Of a stretch of 64,000 nt of DNA, positions 53,711-61,973 are shown in pieces. The position numbers and the translations under genes are program-made. Source of the DNA: GWE2-42-39 sp034003625 (lineage in GTDB: Bacteria; Bacteroidota; Bacteroidia; Bacteroidales; Prolixibacteraceae); the NCBI GenBank assembly GCA_034003625.1, contig JAVEYG010000004.1, forward strand, positions 86,626-150,625, in the 5' to 3' direction. Under the pieces are notes generated by a model. The model saw only the letters and a program-made list of their open reading frames with translations. It made no database searches and was not told the origin of the DNA. The stretch's first letter is position 1, and each line of letters starts with the position of its first letter.

Positions 53711-55504
53711 ATGCGCAGGCAGGTACAACATATAGGCAAGTCGTTGAGCCAAATGGTGATGCCCAATATTGGGGCGTTTATCGCCTGGGGCCTGGCCACG
53801 GCCTTTTTCATTCCGTCGGGCTGGTTTCCCAACGAAAAGCTGGCCCTTTTGGTTTCCCCGTTTTTGAGATACCTGTTGCCCCTCCTGATTGCCTACACGG
53901 GAGGCCGTAACGTTGGCGGCCCTCGGGGCGGTGTTTTGGGTGCCATTGCCGCGATGGGGGTGATCGTGGGCAGCGACATTCCGATGTTCATTGGTGCCAT
54001 GGCCATGGGCCCTTTGGGGGGTTGGGCCATCAAAAAGATCGACCGCGCGGTGGAAGGGAAAGTGGCTGCGGGCTTCGAGATGTTGGTCAGCAATTTTTCG
54101 TTGGGGATAGTGGGGCTGTTTTTTTGCCTTCTGGGTTTTTATGGCATTGGTCCTGTTGTGGAAGTTTTGACTGGTTTTTTGGGTGCCAGGGTCGAATGGA
54201 TCATGGAGCAAGGGGCTCTACCCCTGGTCTCTGTTTTTATCGAGCCGGGGAAAGTCCTTTTCCTGAACAACGCGATCAACCACGGGCTTCTGACCCCTCT
54301 TGGCTTGGAGCAGGCACAGGCAACGGGTTCGTCACTGCTTTTTTTATTAGAGTCGAATCCCGGTGCTGGCCTAGGTGTTCTGGCCGCCTACTGGGCCTTT
54401 TCCAAAGGAGACATGAAGGCTTCGGCCCCTGGTGCGGCGGTGATCCATTTCTTGGGGGGCATCCACGAGATTTATTTTCCCTATATCCTGATCCGTCCGG
54501 TACTGATTATTGCCCCTATCCTGGGTTCGGCCTCTGCTATCCTGGTTTATTCGTTTTTTGGGGGCGGGTTGGTAGCCCCGGCTTCTCCGGGTAGTATCAT
54601 CGCAGTGCTGGCCATGGCCCCGAAAGGGCACTTATTGGTTACTTTTCTGGGAGTGCTTGTTGCCGGGGCTGTTTCTTTTTTGGTGGCTTGGCCGATCATC
54701 CGCAGGATGTCTGCGCGGCAGGGGGCGGGCAACCATCCTGAAGAAACCCAACCTGCCGGGGTACAACAGATTGGAAATACAAATATTCAAAAAATCATAT
54801 TTGCCTGCGATGCCGGGATGGGCTCCAGCGCGATGGGGGCGACCCGTTTTGGGGACAAGCTCCGTAAAATGGGGATAAACACAGAGGTAGGGTACAGCCC
54901 TGTAGACCAGGTCCCGGCAGATGCCGATGTGGTGGTCTGCCAGTCGGCGCTGGCTGCCAGGGCCCGGAAGTCGGCCCCCCTGGCCGAGCTGGTCGTTATT
55001 GGCAATTTTTTACATGATCCAGCCTTGGAAAGCCTGACTTCCCGTTTGGGAGGCGATGCCCTGTGCGGGACAGAAACGACAGACGATATTTTGGTAGTTG
55101 AAAACATACAATTGGGGCTGGAAAGTGAGTCCAAAGAAGAAGCCATCCGCCGGGCAGGCAGGTTGCTGGTGCAGGGCGGCTATGTGGAACAAGGGTACGT
55201 TGGGTCTATGCTCGAACGAGAGTCAATAGCCACGACCTACATGGGGATGGGCGTTGCCATTCCGCACGGTACCTCGGAAGCGAAAGAAAAAATAAACAAG
55301 ACCGGGATTGTTTTTTTACAGTACCCTCAAGGGGTTGGTTTTGGAGAAGAAAAAGCCTTTCTGGTCATTGGCCTTGCCGGAAAGGGGGGCCAGCACATGG
55401 AGGTGCTGGCCGGGCTGGCCACTTTGCTGGACGATGAGGCGGTGTTGCAGCAACTCACTGCCACAGCTGACCAGCGCTATGTGCTGGAAGTTTTAAGCAA
55501 TTGA
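53711..55504 (+). CDS. mtlA: PTS mannitol-type permease EIICBA
   Basis: 597 residues. The EIIC membrane part spans about 1-335 (MPNIGAFIAWGLATAFFIPSG, then the substrate motif GGIHEIYFPY at ~249-258). The EIIB domain holds the phosphocysteine C366 in IIFACDAGMGSSAMGA. The EIIA domain holds H519 in MGVAIPHGTSEAKEKI. All three domains lie in one chain, as in the 637-residue E. coli MtlA. It imports mannitol and phosphorylates it to mannitol-1-phosphate using phosphoryl groups from HPr. EI, HPr and a dehydrogenase gene follow in the same direction. PTS permeases are rare in Bacteroidota, and parts of this gene look GC-rich, so transfer is plausible. Confidence 0.93.
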   Translation: MRRQVQHIGKSLSQMVMPNIGAFIAWGLATAFFIPSGWFPNEKLALLVSPFLRYLLPLLIAYTGGRNVGGPRGGVLGAIAAMGVIVGSDIPMFIGAMAMGPLGGWAIKKIDRAVEGKVAAGFEMLVSNFSLGIVGLFFCLLGFYGIGPVVEVLTGFLGARVEWIMEQGALPLVSVFIEPGKVLFLNNAINHGLLTPLGLEQAQATGSSLLFLLESNPGAGLGVLAAYWAFSKGDMKASAPGAAVIHFLGGIHEIYFPYILIRPVLIIAPILGSASAILVYSFFGGGLVAPASPGSIIAVLAMAPKGHLLVTFLGVLVAGAVSFLVAWPIIRRMSARQGAGNHPEETQPAGVQQIGNTNIQKIIFACDAGMGSSAMGATRFGDKLRKMGINTEVGYSPVDQVPADADVVVCQSALAARARKSAPLAELVVIGNFLHDPALESLTSRLGGDALCGTETTDDILVVENIQLGLESESKEEAIRRAGRLLVQGGYVEQGYVGSMLERESIATTYMGMGVAIPHGTSEAKEKINKTGIVFLQYPQGVGFGEEKAFLVIGLAGKGGQHMEVLAGLATLLDDEAVLQQLTATADQRYVLEVLSN

Positions 55505-55531
55505 AAGACACACATTAAAGAAAGAGAAAAG

Positions 55532-56720
55532 ATGAAAAAAGCAATACAGTTTGGCGCGGGTAACATAGGCCGCGGTTTTATAGGACTTGTGCTGGAAAAG
55601 GCAGGATACCATGTTGTTTTTGCCGACATAAATCAGCAAATGATCGACCGGCTGAACGCCGATAAAGGGTATGTCGTGCATGTGATGGACGAAGCCTTGG
55701 GAAATAATTGTAGTGAACCAACAAAAGAAGACGATGGACCAGAAAGTAAGTAATATAAGCGGGGTAAACATTAACACCGATGCGTTGCTGGAAGAAATGC
55801 TGACCGCTGAGCTGATAACCACTGCCGTGGGGCTGGCCGTATTGCCCCGTATTGCCCCGGTGATTGCCAGTGGCATCCGCCTACGCAGGGGCAAAGGGCT
55901 TACCGCCCCGTTAAATATTATCGCCTGCGAGAACGGCATCCGGGCCAGCAGCCAGTTGAAAGGGTACGTGCTTCAGTATTTGAACGAAGAAGAAGCAGCG
56001 TACGTGGAGCAATATGTGGGTTTTCCCGACTGCTCGGTGGACCGCATTGTCCCCCCGGTAAAGACCGAAAACATCACCGATGTGGTGGTAGAAAGTTTTT
56101 TTGAGTGGAACGTGGAGGCGAAGTCATTCCGTGGCGCAGTTCCTCATATCGGGGGCATGAACCTGGCCGATAACCTGATTGCTTACATCGAGCGCAAACT
56201 GTTCACTTTAAATACGGGCCATGCCATTACGGGCTACCTGGGTTTTTTGAAAGGATATGCTACCATTGACCAGAGTATTTGCGACCCGGCAATTTACCGT
56301 GTTGTGCGCCAGGCCATGCGCGAGTCGGGGCTTGGTTTGATCAAAAAATACGGTTTCGACCAACAGTCTCATTTTAAGTATATCGACAAGATAATCGGCC
56401 GCTTAAAAAATCCGAAGTTGAAAGACGAGCTGTCACGCGTTTGCCGAGAACCGCTGCGCAAGCTTTCGCCCGATGACCGTTTGGTAAGGCCATTGTTGCT
56501 GGCCAGAGAGTACGGGCTGGGTGCCGAGAACCTTGTGTTGGGCATAGGCGCCGCGCTTCATTACCAAAATGAGCAAGACCCGCAAAGTGTTGAGCTGCAA
56601 TGTATGATCCGGGAGAAGGGTATGGAGGGCGCCGTTTCCCATGTAACCGGAATTGTCGACCCTCACTTGCTTGGGGAGATCAGGCAGGCCTATACGGAAA
56701 TAAAAACAAAACTGAAATAA
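55532..56720 (+). pseudogene. mtlD: Mannitol-1-phosphate 5-dehydrogenase, interrupted by one frameshift
   Basis: Two adjoining frames together spell a full MtlD (~396 codons; family ~380). Frame one, 55532-55753, gives IQFGAGNIGRGFIGLVLEKA (the NAD Rossmann loop) to YVVHVMDEALGNN, then runs out of homology and stops. Frame two, open from 55713 to 56720, resumes with VSNISGVN and continues through ITTAVG, PLNIIACENGIRA and GMNLADNLIAYIERKLF to the C-terminus. The shift is +1 (or -2) between ~55705 and 55758, near the A-rich run ACAAAAGAAGAC. It is a genuine recent mutation, a sequencing error, or, less likely, programmed frameshifting. If real, mannitol-1-phosphate would not be oxidised by this route. 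Confidence 0.85.
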
Positions 56721-56728
56721 GCAAACAA

Positions 56729-56989
56729 ATGGTATCCCAAACAATTACCATCCAGTTAAAGACAGGGCTGCATGCCCGTCCGGCCAGCCAGTTGGTTGCC
56801 CTGTGTAAAGAGTTTAATAGCACGGTTGCACTACATTACGGGGAAAAAAAGGCTCCTGCAAACAGCATCCTCAAATTATTGTCCCTGGGGCTGTCCAATG
56901 GCAGTCAGGTCGAAATAACGGTGGAAGGTGAAGACGAAGCGCAAGCCCTTGGGCAGGTGCTCGATTTTATGAAAAACCTTGAGGAATAA
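56729..56989 (+). CDS. ptsH: PTS phosphocarrier protein HPr
   Basis: 86 residues from ATG 56729, 8 bases after mtlD; a longer frame opening at 56600 lies inside mtlD and is rejected. The active-site His15 is in TGLHARPAS at the canonical position. Ser46 is conserved (PANSILKLLSLGL), the site that HPr kinase modifies in Firmicutes, although no hprK is in the window. HPr passes phosphate from EI to the EIIA domain of MtlA. Its presence beside mtlA and ptsI makes the PTS chain complete within 6 kb. Confidence 0.95.
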   Translation: MVSQTITIQLKTGLHARPASQLVALCKEFNSTVALHYGEKKAPANSILKLLSLGLSNGSQVEITVEGEDEAQALGQVLDFMKNLEE

Positions 56990-57018
56990 GAATACAAACC
57001 AATTAAACCGATAAAGAA

Positions 57019-57903
57019 ATGAACACACGAACGAGAACCTTGATTTTTATCCTTTCTGTTCTTCTGGTTTCCGGCCTTTTAACCGGCTGCCGGCAGCCAG
57101 GACTGCACACGGTGCCGGTTGCCAACATGGAGCAGTTGCAGGGGTACTTTACTTATCGCGAAGGCCGTCCGGTAATTATCAGCGGTCACCGTGGTGGGAT
57201 GATGGCGGGCTACCCGGAGAACTGCATCGAGTCGTGCGAAAAGACACTGAGCCTGATGCCCTCGTTTTTCGAGATCGACCCGAGGCTGACCAAAGACAGC
57301 GTACTGGTGTTGATGCACGATGCTACCATCGACCGCACGACCAACGGTAGCGGGAAAGTTTCGGATTACACGTACGAAGAACTGCAACAGTTTTACCTGA
57401 AAGACCGGGAAGGGAACGTAACATCCTACAAAATACCGACCCTGGAAGAGATGCTCGATTGGGGCCTGGGCAAGACTGTTTTCAACCTGGACAATAAGAA
57501 AGTGCCCTGGCCGGTGTACGTGAAACTGTTGAAAGGGCACAACTGGCAGCACATCATGTTAAGCGTCCGCTCGTTGGAAGAAGCGCTGTATTACTATCAG
57601 CGGGTCGACAATGTGATGCTCTGTGTGGCCATTTTTAACAGGGAGGACTATGACAAGTATAAAGAATCGGGCATCCCCTGGAACCGGTTGATGGCTTACG
57701 TGGGTTATTCGATGCAGCCGGAACAGTCCGAAGTATACCGGCTTTTGCGCTCGCACGGGGTGATGTGCATGACCTCGGTTCACCCGACTTCCGACCGGGT
57801 ACAACCCGATGCAGCCCGATTGGAAGCCTACCGCCAGGAGCTGGCCGCTAAACCGGACATTATTGAAACAGATTACCCGTCTTTGTTTTTGGGGCTACAA
57901 TAA
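57019..57903 (+). CDS. Glycerophosphodiester phosphodiesterase lipoprotein
   Basis: 294 residues. Lipobox LLTGC (Cys24). The GDPD TIM-barrel is clear: ISGHRGGMMAGYPENCIES (catalytic His-Arg), FFEIDPRLTKDSVLVLMHDATIDRTTNGSG (EID metal ligands and HD), PTLEEMLDW, FNLDNKKV, and the closing DIIETDYPSLFLGLQ. The usual reaction is release of sn-glycerol-3-phosphate from glycerophosphodiesters. It sits between ptsH and ptsI, an unusual interposition, and shares the strand with an organophosphate antiporter gene further down that could take up the product. Outer-membrane or periplasmic location is expected. Confidence 0.9.
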   Translation: MNTRTRTLIFILSVLLVSGLLTGCRQPGLHTVPVANMEQLQGYFTYREGRPVIISGHRGGMMAGYPENCIESCEKTLSLMPSFFEIDPRLTKDSVLVLMHDATIDRTTNGSGKVSDYTYEELQQFYLKDREGNVTSYKIPTLEEMLDWGLGKTVFNLDNKKVPWPVYVKLLKGHNWQHIMLSVRSLEEALYYYQRVDNVMLCVAIFNREDYDKYKESGIPWNRLMAYVGYSMQPEQSEVYRLLRSHGVMCMTSVHPTSDRVQPDAARLEAYRQELAAKPDIIETDYPSLFLGLQ

Positions 57904-57977
57904 GAAGATTAGAGGATTAGAATAGGAGAAGATGGGAAGATGAGAAGGAGTGGGAAAAACCAGAAAAACCAGAAAAG

Positions 57978-59681
57978 ATGAAACGATTTTCAATAGAGGT
58001 GGTCGGATCAGGGGGGATTGCTTCCGGCAGGCTGTACTTAGTCAAAAGGGAAAAAACCAGTACCAGCCGGCATTTGGTCAGCGAGCAGGAAAAGGGGGCG
58101 GAAGTTTTGCGATTTTCCGGGGCCTTTAGCGCTTCGGAAAACCAACTATTGGAACTGTCCGTTGGCAACGCTGTTTTTGTGGCCCACCTGGAGATGCTCC
58201 GCGACCCGGCCTTATACGAGAGTGTGGTACAAAAGATAGAACAGGAAAACAAGAATGCCGTCTTTGCCCTGGACGAAACGGAAAAGGAGCTGTGCGCCTT
58301 GTTTGCCGACATCGAAGATGCGTACATACGGGAGCGGGCCACCGACCTGCGAGATGTTTTTTCGCGGGTGAAACAGCACTTGGAAGGGGTTTCTGACAAT
58401 CCATTTTTAGGAATTGAGGAAGAAGTTATTGTGGTTGCCGAAGAGTTGGCTCCATCGGACATGGCCCTGATGGATTTTACGAAAGTATGCGGTCTGGTCA
58501 CCCGCCGGGGCGGACCTACCAGCCATGTGTGCATCCTGGCTAAAAGTAAGGGCATCCCTGCTTTTGTGGGCGTAGGGGATGTGTTTTTAGAGCTCCACAG
58601 CGGCGATTTTGCGATTATGGACGGAAAGGAAAAAGAAATCATCATTACCCCGGATGCCGCGACCATCGAAATTTATCGTGCAAAGAAGTCCATGCTCTAT
58701 CATCAGCAAGAAGAAAGGATGAAAATAAAAGGACAGGAAGCTACGACTCTTGACGGGCACAAGACACAGTTGTATGCCAATGTCGGTTCGGTGGAGGAAG
58801 TGGAACGGGCAATGGATAACGGGGCCAACGGGATCGGTTTGTTCCGGAGCGAGTTCCTCTTCATGTTGGGGCGCGACCGGTTTCCCGACGAAGAAACCCA
58901 GTTCTCAGTATACCGCAAGGCCGTAGAAGCATGCAGGGGGAAAACTATCATTATTCGCACTCTTGACATTGGCGGTGACAAGTCGCTGCCTTATTTCCCG
59001 GTACACGGCGAAGACAATCCATTTTTGGGCTGGCGTGCCCTGCGCATCAGTCTGGAACGGAAAGATATTTTTAAGGTACAACTTCGTGCCATGCTCCGTG
59101 CCAGCGCTTTTGGCGGGCTGAAAATTATGTTGCCGATGATTATTTCGGTGGAAGAATTAAGGGAAGCCAAAGCCTTTGTTGAAAAATGTAAGGACGAGTT
59201 GAGATTGGAAGGCAAGGCCTTCAACGAGAGGATTGAGATTGGGGTGATGATCGAAACGCCGGCTTCAGTTCTTCTGGCTGACGACCTTGCCCGAGAGGCT
59301 GACTTTTTCAGCATTGGTACCAACGACCTGGTACAATATACCCTGGCTGTTGACCGCCTGAACAAGAAAGTGTCAGGCTTGTACAACCCCTTTCATCCGG
59401 CGGTCCTTCGTAGCATAAAAATAGTGGCCGGGGCCGCTTCCCGACAGGGCATCCCGGTAGGGATGTGCGGCGAGATGGCAGGCTATCCGCAGGCTACTGC
59501 ACTACTGGTAGGGATGGGCTTGGACAGTTTGAGCATTGCCTCCACCGATATCCCTGCTATTAAGCAGTTGGTGTGCAGATTCAGTTACTCATATGCGCAA
59601 CAACTGGTTGAAGAAGTGTGTAGCCAAAGCACGGCCGGCCAAGTGAATGGGCTGTTGGCAGAAATGCAATCAAACGTATAA
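57978..59681 (+). CDS. ptsI: PTS enzyme I (phosphoenolpyruvate-protein phosphotransferase)
   Basis: 567 residues, normal length. The N-terminal HPr-binding/swivel part ends with the phosphohistidine motif TRRGGPTSHVCILAKS (H183). The PEP-binding barrel follows: NGIGLFRSEFLFM, IIRTLDIGGDKSLPYFP, LGWRALRISLE, KIMLPMIISVEELREAK, GVMIETPASVLLAD, FFSIGTNDLVQYTLAVDR and PVGMCGEMAG. The active Cys in GMCGEMA is present. It takes phosphate from PEP and gives it to HPr. A 74-base purine-rich leader with short repeated AGAAA/GGAAAAACC segments separates it from the diesterase gene. Confidence 0.95.
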   Translation: MKRFSIEVVGSGGIASGRLYLVKREKTSTSRHLVSEQEKGAEVLRFSGAFSASENQLLELSVGNAVFVAHLEMLRDPALYESVVQKIEQENKNAVFALDETEKELCALFADIEDAYIRERATDLRDVFSRVKQHLEGVSDNPFLGIEEEVIVVAEELAPSDMALMDFTKVCGLVTRRGGPTSHVCILAKSKGIPAFVGVGDVFLELHSGDFAIMDGKEKEIIITPDAATIEIYRAKKSMLYHQQEERMKIKGQEATTLDGHKTQLYANVGSVEEVERAMDNGANGIGLFRSEFLFMLGRDRFPDEETQFSVYRKAVEACRGKTIIIRTLDIGGDKSLPYFPVHGEDNPFLGWRALRISLERKDIFKVQLRAMLRASAFGGLKIMLPMIISVEELREAKAFVEKCKDELRLEGKAFNERIEIGVMIETPASVLLADDLAREADFFSIGTNDLVQYTLAVDRLNKKVSGLYNPFHPAVLRSIKIVAGAASRQGIPVGMCGEMAGYPQATALLVGMGLDSLSIASTDIPAIKQLVCRFSYSYAQQLVEEVCSQSTAGQVNGLLAEMQSNV

Positions 59682-59701
59682 CAAATAAAAACTGAATTAA
59701 C

Positions 59702-60388
59702 ATGAGACAAACCGTATTGACCTTTTGTGCCTTTTTACTTTTTTCGGGCTTTGCCCTGTCACAAACCCAGCCGGCGGCCTGGGACAGTACCTACCGCCCT
59801 TCGAGCTACCCTTTACTGACCAGGCAGTTCAAGTATTTTAAGCACCACAAAAGCGATTTTGTTTTTTTGGGCAACAGCATCACCTTCGGGACCGATTGGT
59901 ACGAGTTGCTTGAGCTGCCGCAAGCCCGTAACCGGGGCATCTCCGGCGACATGACCTTTGGTGTTTTGGAACGCCTTCAGGAAATCATCGACGGTAAACC
60001 CGCCAAACTGTTCATCATGATCGGGGTAAACGACATTTTGCGCAATGTTCCCGATCGTTATATCATTGAGAATTACCACAAGATGCTTTCCCGGGTGCGG
60101 AAAGGTTCTCCGCGCATCAAGATCTATGTTCAGAGTATTTTGCCGGTAAACGAATCGTTTCCGCAACATAAAAGTGTAATCGGGAAGGGGGTGCGTATTG
60201 TGTCCATGAACCGGGAACTGCAACAAATAGCCGTTGAATACGGCGCTACGTATATCGACCTTTATTCTGCGTTTGAAAGCCCGGAAGGGATACTGGACGC
60301 CGGTTTGACCTACGATGGGCTCCACCTGAACCTGGAAGGCTACCTGCGATGGAAGGAAACCCTTCAAAAAGGGGGCTACCTGAAATAG
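59702..60388 (+). CDS. Secreted SGNH/GDSL-type esterase
   Basis: 228 residues with a signal peptide (to about residue 20, GFALSQ). SGNH blocks are in order: FVFLGNSITFG (block I; Ser in the GNSIT motif), GISGDMTFGVLERL (block II, Gly), IMIGVNDILRN (block III, Asn), and YDGLHLNLEGY (block V, Asp and His). Enzymes of this group in Bacteroidota often remove acetyl or other acyl groups from glycans. It follows ptsI by 20 bases, so it shares the operon. It may unmask esterified substrates for the neighbouring enzymes; its actual substrate cannot be told. Confidence 0.85.
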   Translation: MRQTVLTFCAFLLFSGFALSQTQPAAWDSTYRPSSYPLLTRQFKYFKHHKSDFVFLGNSITFGTDWYELLELPQARNRGISGDMTFGVLERLQEIIDGKPAKLFIMIGVNDILRNVPDRYIIENYHKMLSRVRKGSPRIKIYVQSILPVNESFPQHKSVIGKGVRIVSMNRELQQIAVEYGATYIDLYSAFESPEGILDAGLTYDGLHLNLEGYLRWKETLQKGGYLK

Positions 60389-60485
60389 GTTAATAAATTA
60401 ATTTATTCACTGCATGGCCTTTCCGGCCGTTTTCCGGCAGGGCCATGTATGCCAGGCTGTTTTGGCAATTACGAAAGGATTGAAG

Positions 60486-61829
60486 ATGAAGATATTAAAA
60501 CTGATAGGATTTTTGAAACCTGCCCCGGCAATTGAAAGAAATTTTGCCAGCGAAAGTGAGATGAACGTGCACTACCGGTATTGGAGGAACCGTGTTATGT
60601 ACACGACAGTGATCGGTTATGCCCTTTTTTATTTTGTGCGAAAAAACCTGTCGATAGCTATGCCGGCCATCGAGGCAGAGTTGGGCATCTCCAAGGCCGA
60701 GCTGGGCCTTTTTTTGACCCTTCACGGGTTGTTGTACGGGGTATCGAAATTCTTGAATGGTTTTTTGGGCGACCAGACTAATCCCCGTTATTTCATGTCC
60801 ATCGGGTTGCTGATGTCGGCTCTGATGAGCGTTCTTTTTGGGTTGAGCAGCGGTGTATTGGCTTTTGGTATCATCTGGTTGCTGAACGGCTGGTTTCAGG
60901 GGATGGGTTTCCCCCCTTGCGCCAATTCCATTACCAACTGGTTCTCGCCCGGAGAACGGGGCGTCAAGTTTTCGTTGTGGAACTCGTCCCATTCGATTGG
61001 CGCCGGGCTGGTACTTTTGTTGAACAGTTTTCTGGTAGTTTACGATTGGCGGCTTTGCTTTTTTGTACCGGCAGGGCTGGCTTTCCTGGGGGCTTTATTT
61101 ATCATTAACCGGTTGCGCGACAAACCCGAATCGCTGGGTCTGCCTCCTGTGGAGATATATAAGGGAGAACCCCTTGAATCGGAAAAGATGAACCAGGAAG
61201 GGGACTTGGATTTTAAAAAGTTCTTGCGCAAAAAAGTGTTTGCCAACCCGATGATATGGATCTTGTGCCTGGCGACCCTTTCGCTTTATACCATCCGTTA
61301 TGCCATGCTCGACTGGGGGCCAACCTTCCTTACAGAAATGAAAGGCATTGAGTTGAAAAAGGCTGGTTGGCTGGTGGCCGCCTTCGAAGGCTTTGGCATC
61401 CTGGGGATGCTTTCCAGCGGCTGGATGATGGACCACATTTTCAAAGGCCGCGGGGGAAGGGCTGCGGTTATTTACATGCTGATCTGCACCCTGTCGGTTT
61501 TCCTTTTCTGGAAAATGCCCGACGAAGGGCCCCTGTTTTACGGAATTTTACTTTGCACCATCGGCTTCTTTATTTACGGGCCGCAGGCGCTGGTGGGCAT
61601 CATCGTGGCCAATCTGGTCAGTAAACGCGCAGCCGCAACCGCCATCGGGCTTACCGGTTTGTTCGGCTACCTGAGCACCATCCTGTCAGGTTGGGGCATT
61701 GGCTACATCGTTACCCACTACGGATGGAACACTGCCTTTTTGTCCTTCATCGGCGCTGGCGTGGCCGCTGTCCTGTTCTTCGCCCTGACATGGAACGCAG
61801 GGTATATCCATCATAGAAAAGACAATTGA
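60486..61829 (+). CDS. MFS organophosphate:phosphate antiporter (GlpT/UhpT family)
   Basis: 447 residues from ATG 60486. A longer frame from 60414 is less likely because AAAGG precedes the internal ATG and the extra part is not membrane-like. Twelve hydrophobic segments. The N-terminus WRNRVMYTTVIGYALFYFVRKNLSIAMP, with the FYFVRKN motif (essential Arg in GlpT/UhpT), and FLNGFLGDQTNPR are typical. GMGFPPCANSITNWFSPGERGV and SISF-type helices follow. The family exchanges glycerol-3-phosphate or hexose-6-phosphate for phosphate across the inner membrane. With the diesterase at 57019, uptake of glycerol-3-phosphate is the most natural reading. Confidence 0.88.
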   Translation: MKILKLIGFLKPAPAIERNFASESEMNVHYRYWRNRVMYTTVIGYALFYFVRKNLSIAMPAIEAELGISKAELGLFLTLHGLLYGVSKFLNGFLGDQTNPRYFMSIGLLMSALMSVLFGLSSGVLAFGIIWLLNGWFQGMGFPPCANSITNWFSPGERGVKFSLWNSSHSIGAGLVLLLNSFLVVYDWRLCFFVPAGLAFLGALFIINRLRDKPESLGLPPVEIYKGEPLESEKMNQEGDLDFKKFLRKKVFANPMIWILCLATLSLYTIRYAMLDWGPTFLTEMKGIELKKAGWLVAAFEGFGILGMLSSGWMMDHIFKGRGGRAAVIYMLICTLSVFLFWKMPDEGPLFYGILLCTIGFFIYGPQALVGIIVANLVSKRAAATAIGLTGLFGYLSTILSGWGIGYIVTHYGWNTAFLSFIGAGVAAVLFFALTWNAGYIHHRKDN

Positions 61830-61973
61830 ACTGAAAAATGTGTTGTACTATCCTGAAAATGTCTATGAATGTGAATAATAATTGTTTCTAACCGAGCATT
61901 TTATGTAATCTGAAACAGGAATGCAGCTAAGTTAACTTATTGAATTTTAGAAGAAAATGAAAAAAAGAAAAAA

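Noticed and set aside
54022..54594. 190-codon frame within mtlA
   Set aside because: Out-of-frame shadow in GC-rich DNA; EIIC motifs lie in the other frame.
55713..56720. Second mtlD frame as an independent gene with a GTG start
   Set aside because: It lacks the Rossmann NAD loop, which is supplied by the preceding frame, and there is no good ribosome binding site; a frameshifted mtlD explains both.
57917..58666. 249-codon minus-strand frame
   Set aside because: Antisense to ptsI; Ser/Pro-rich with no domain.
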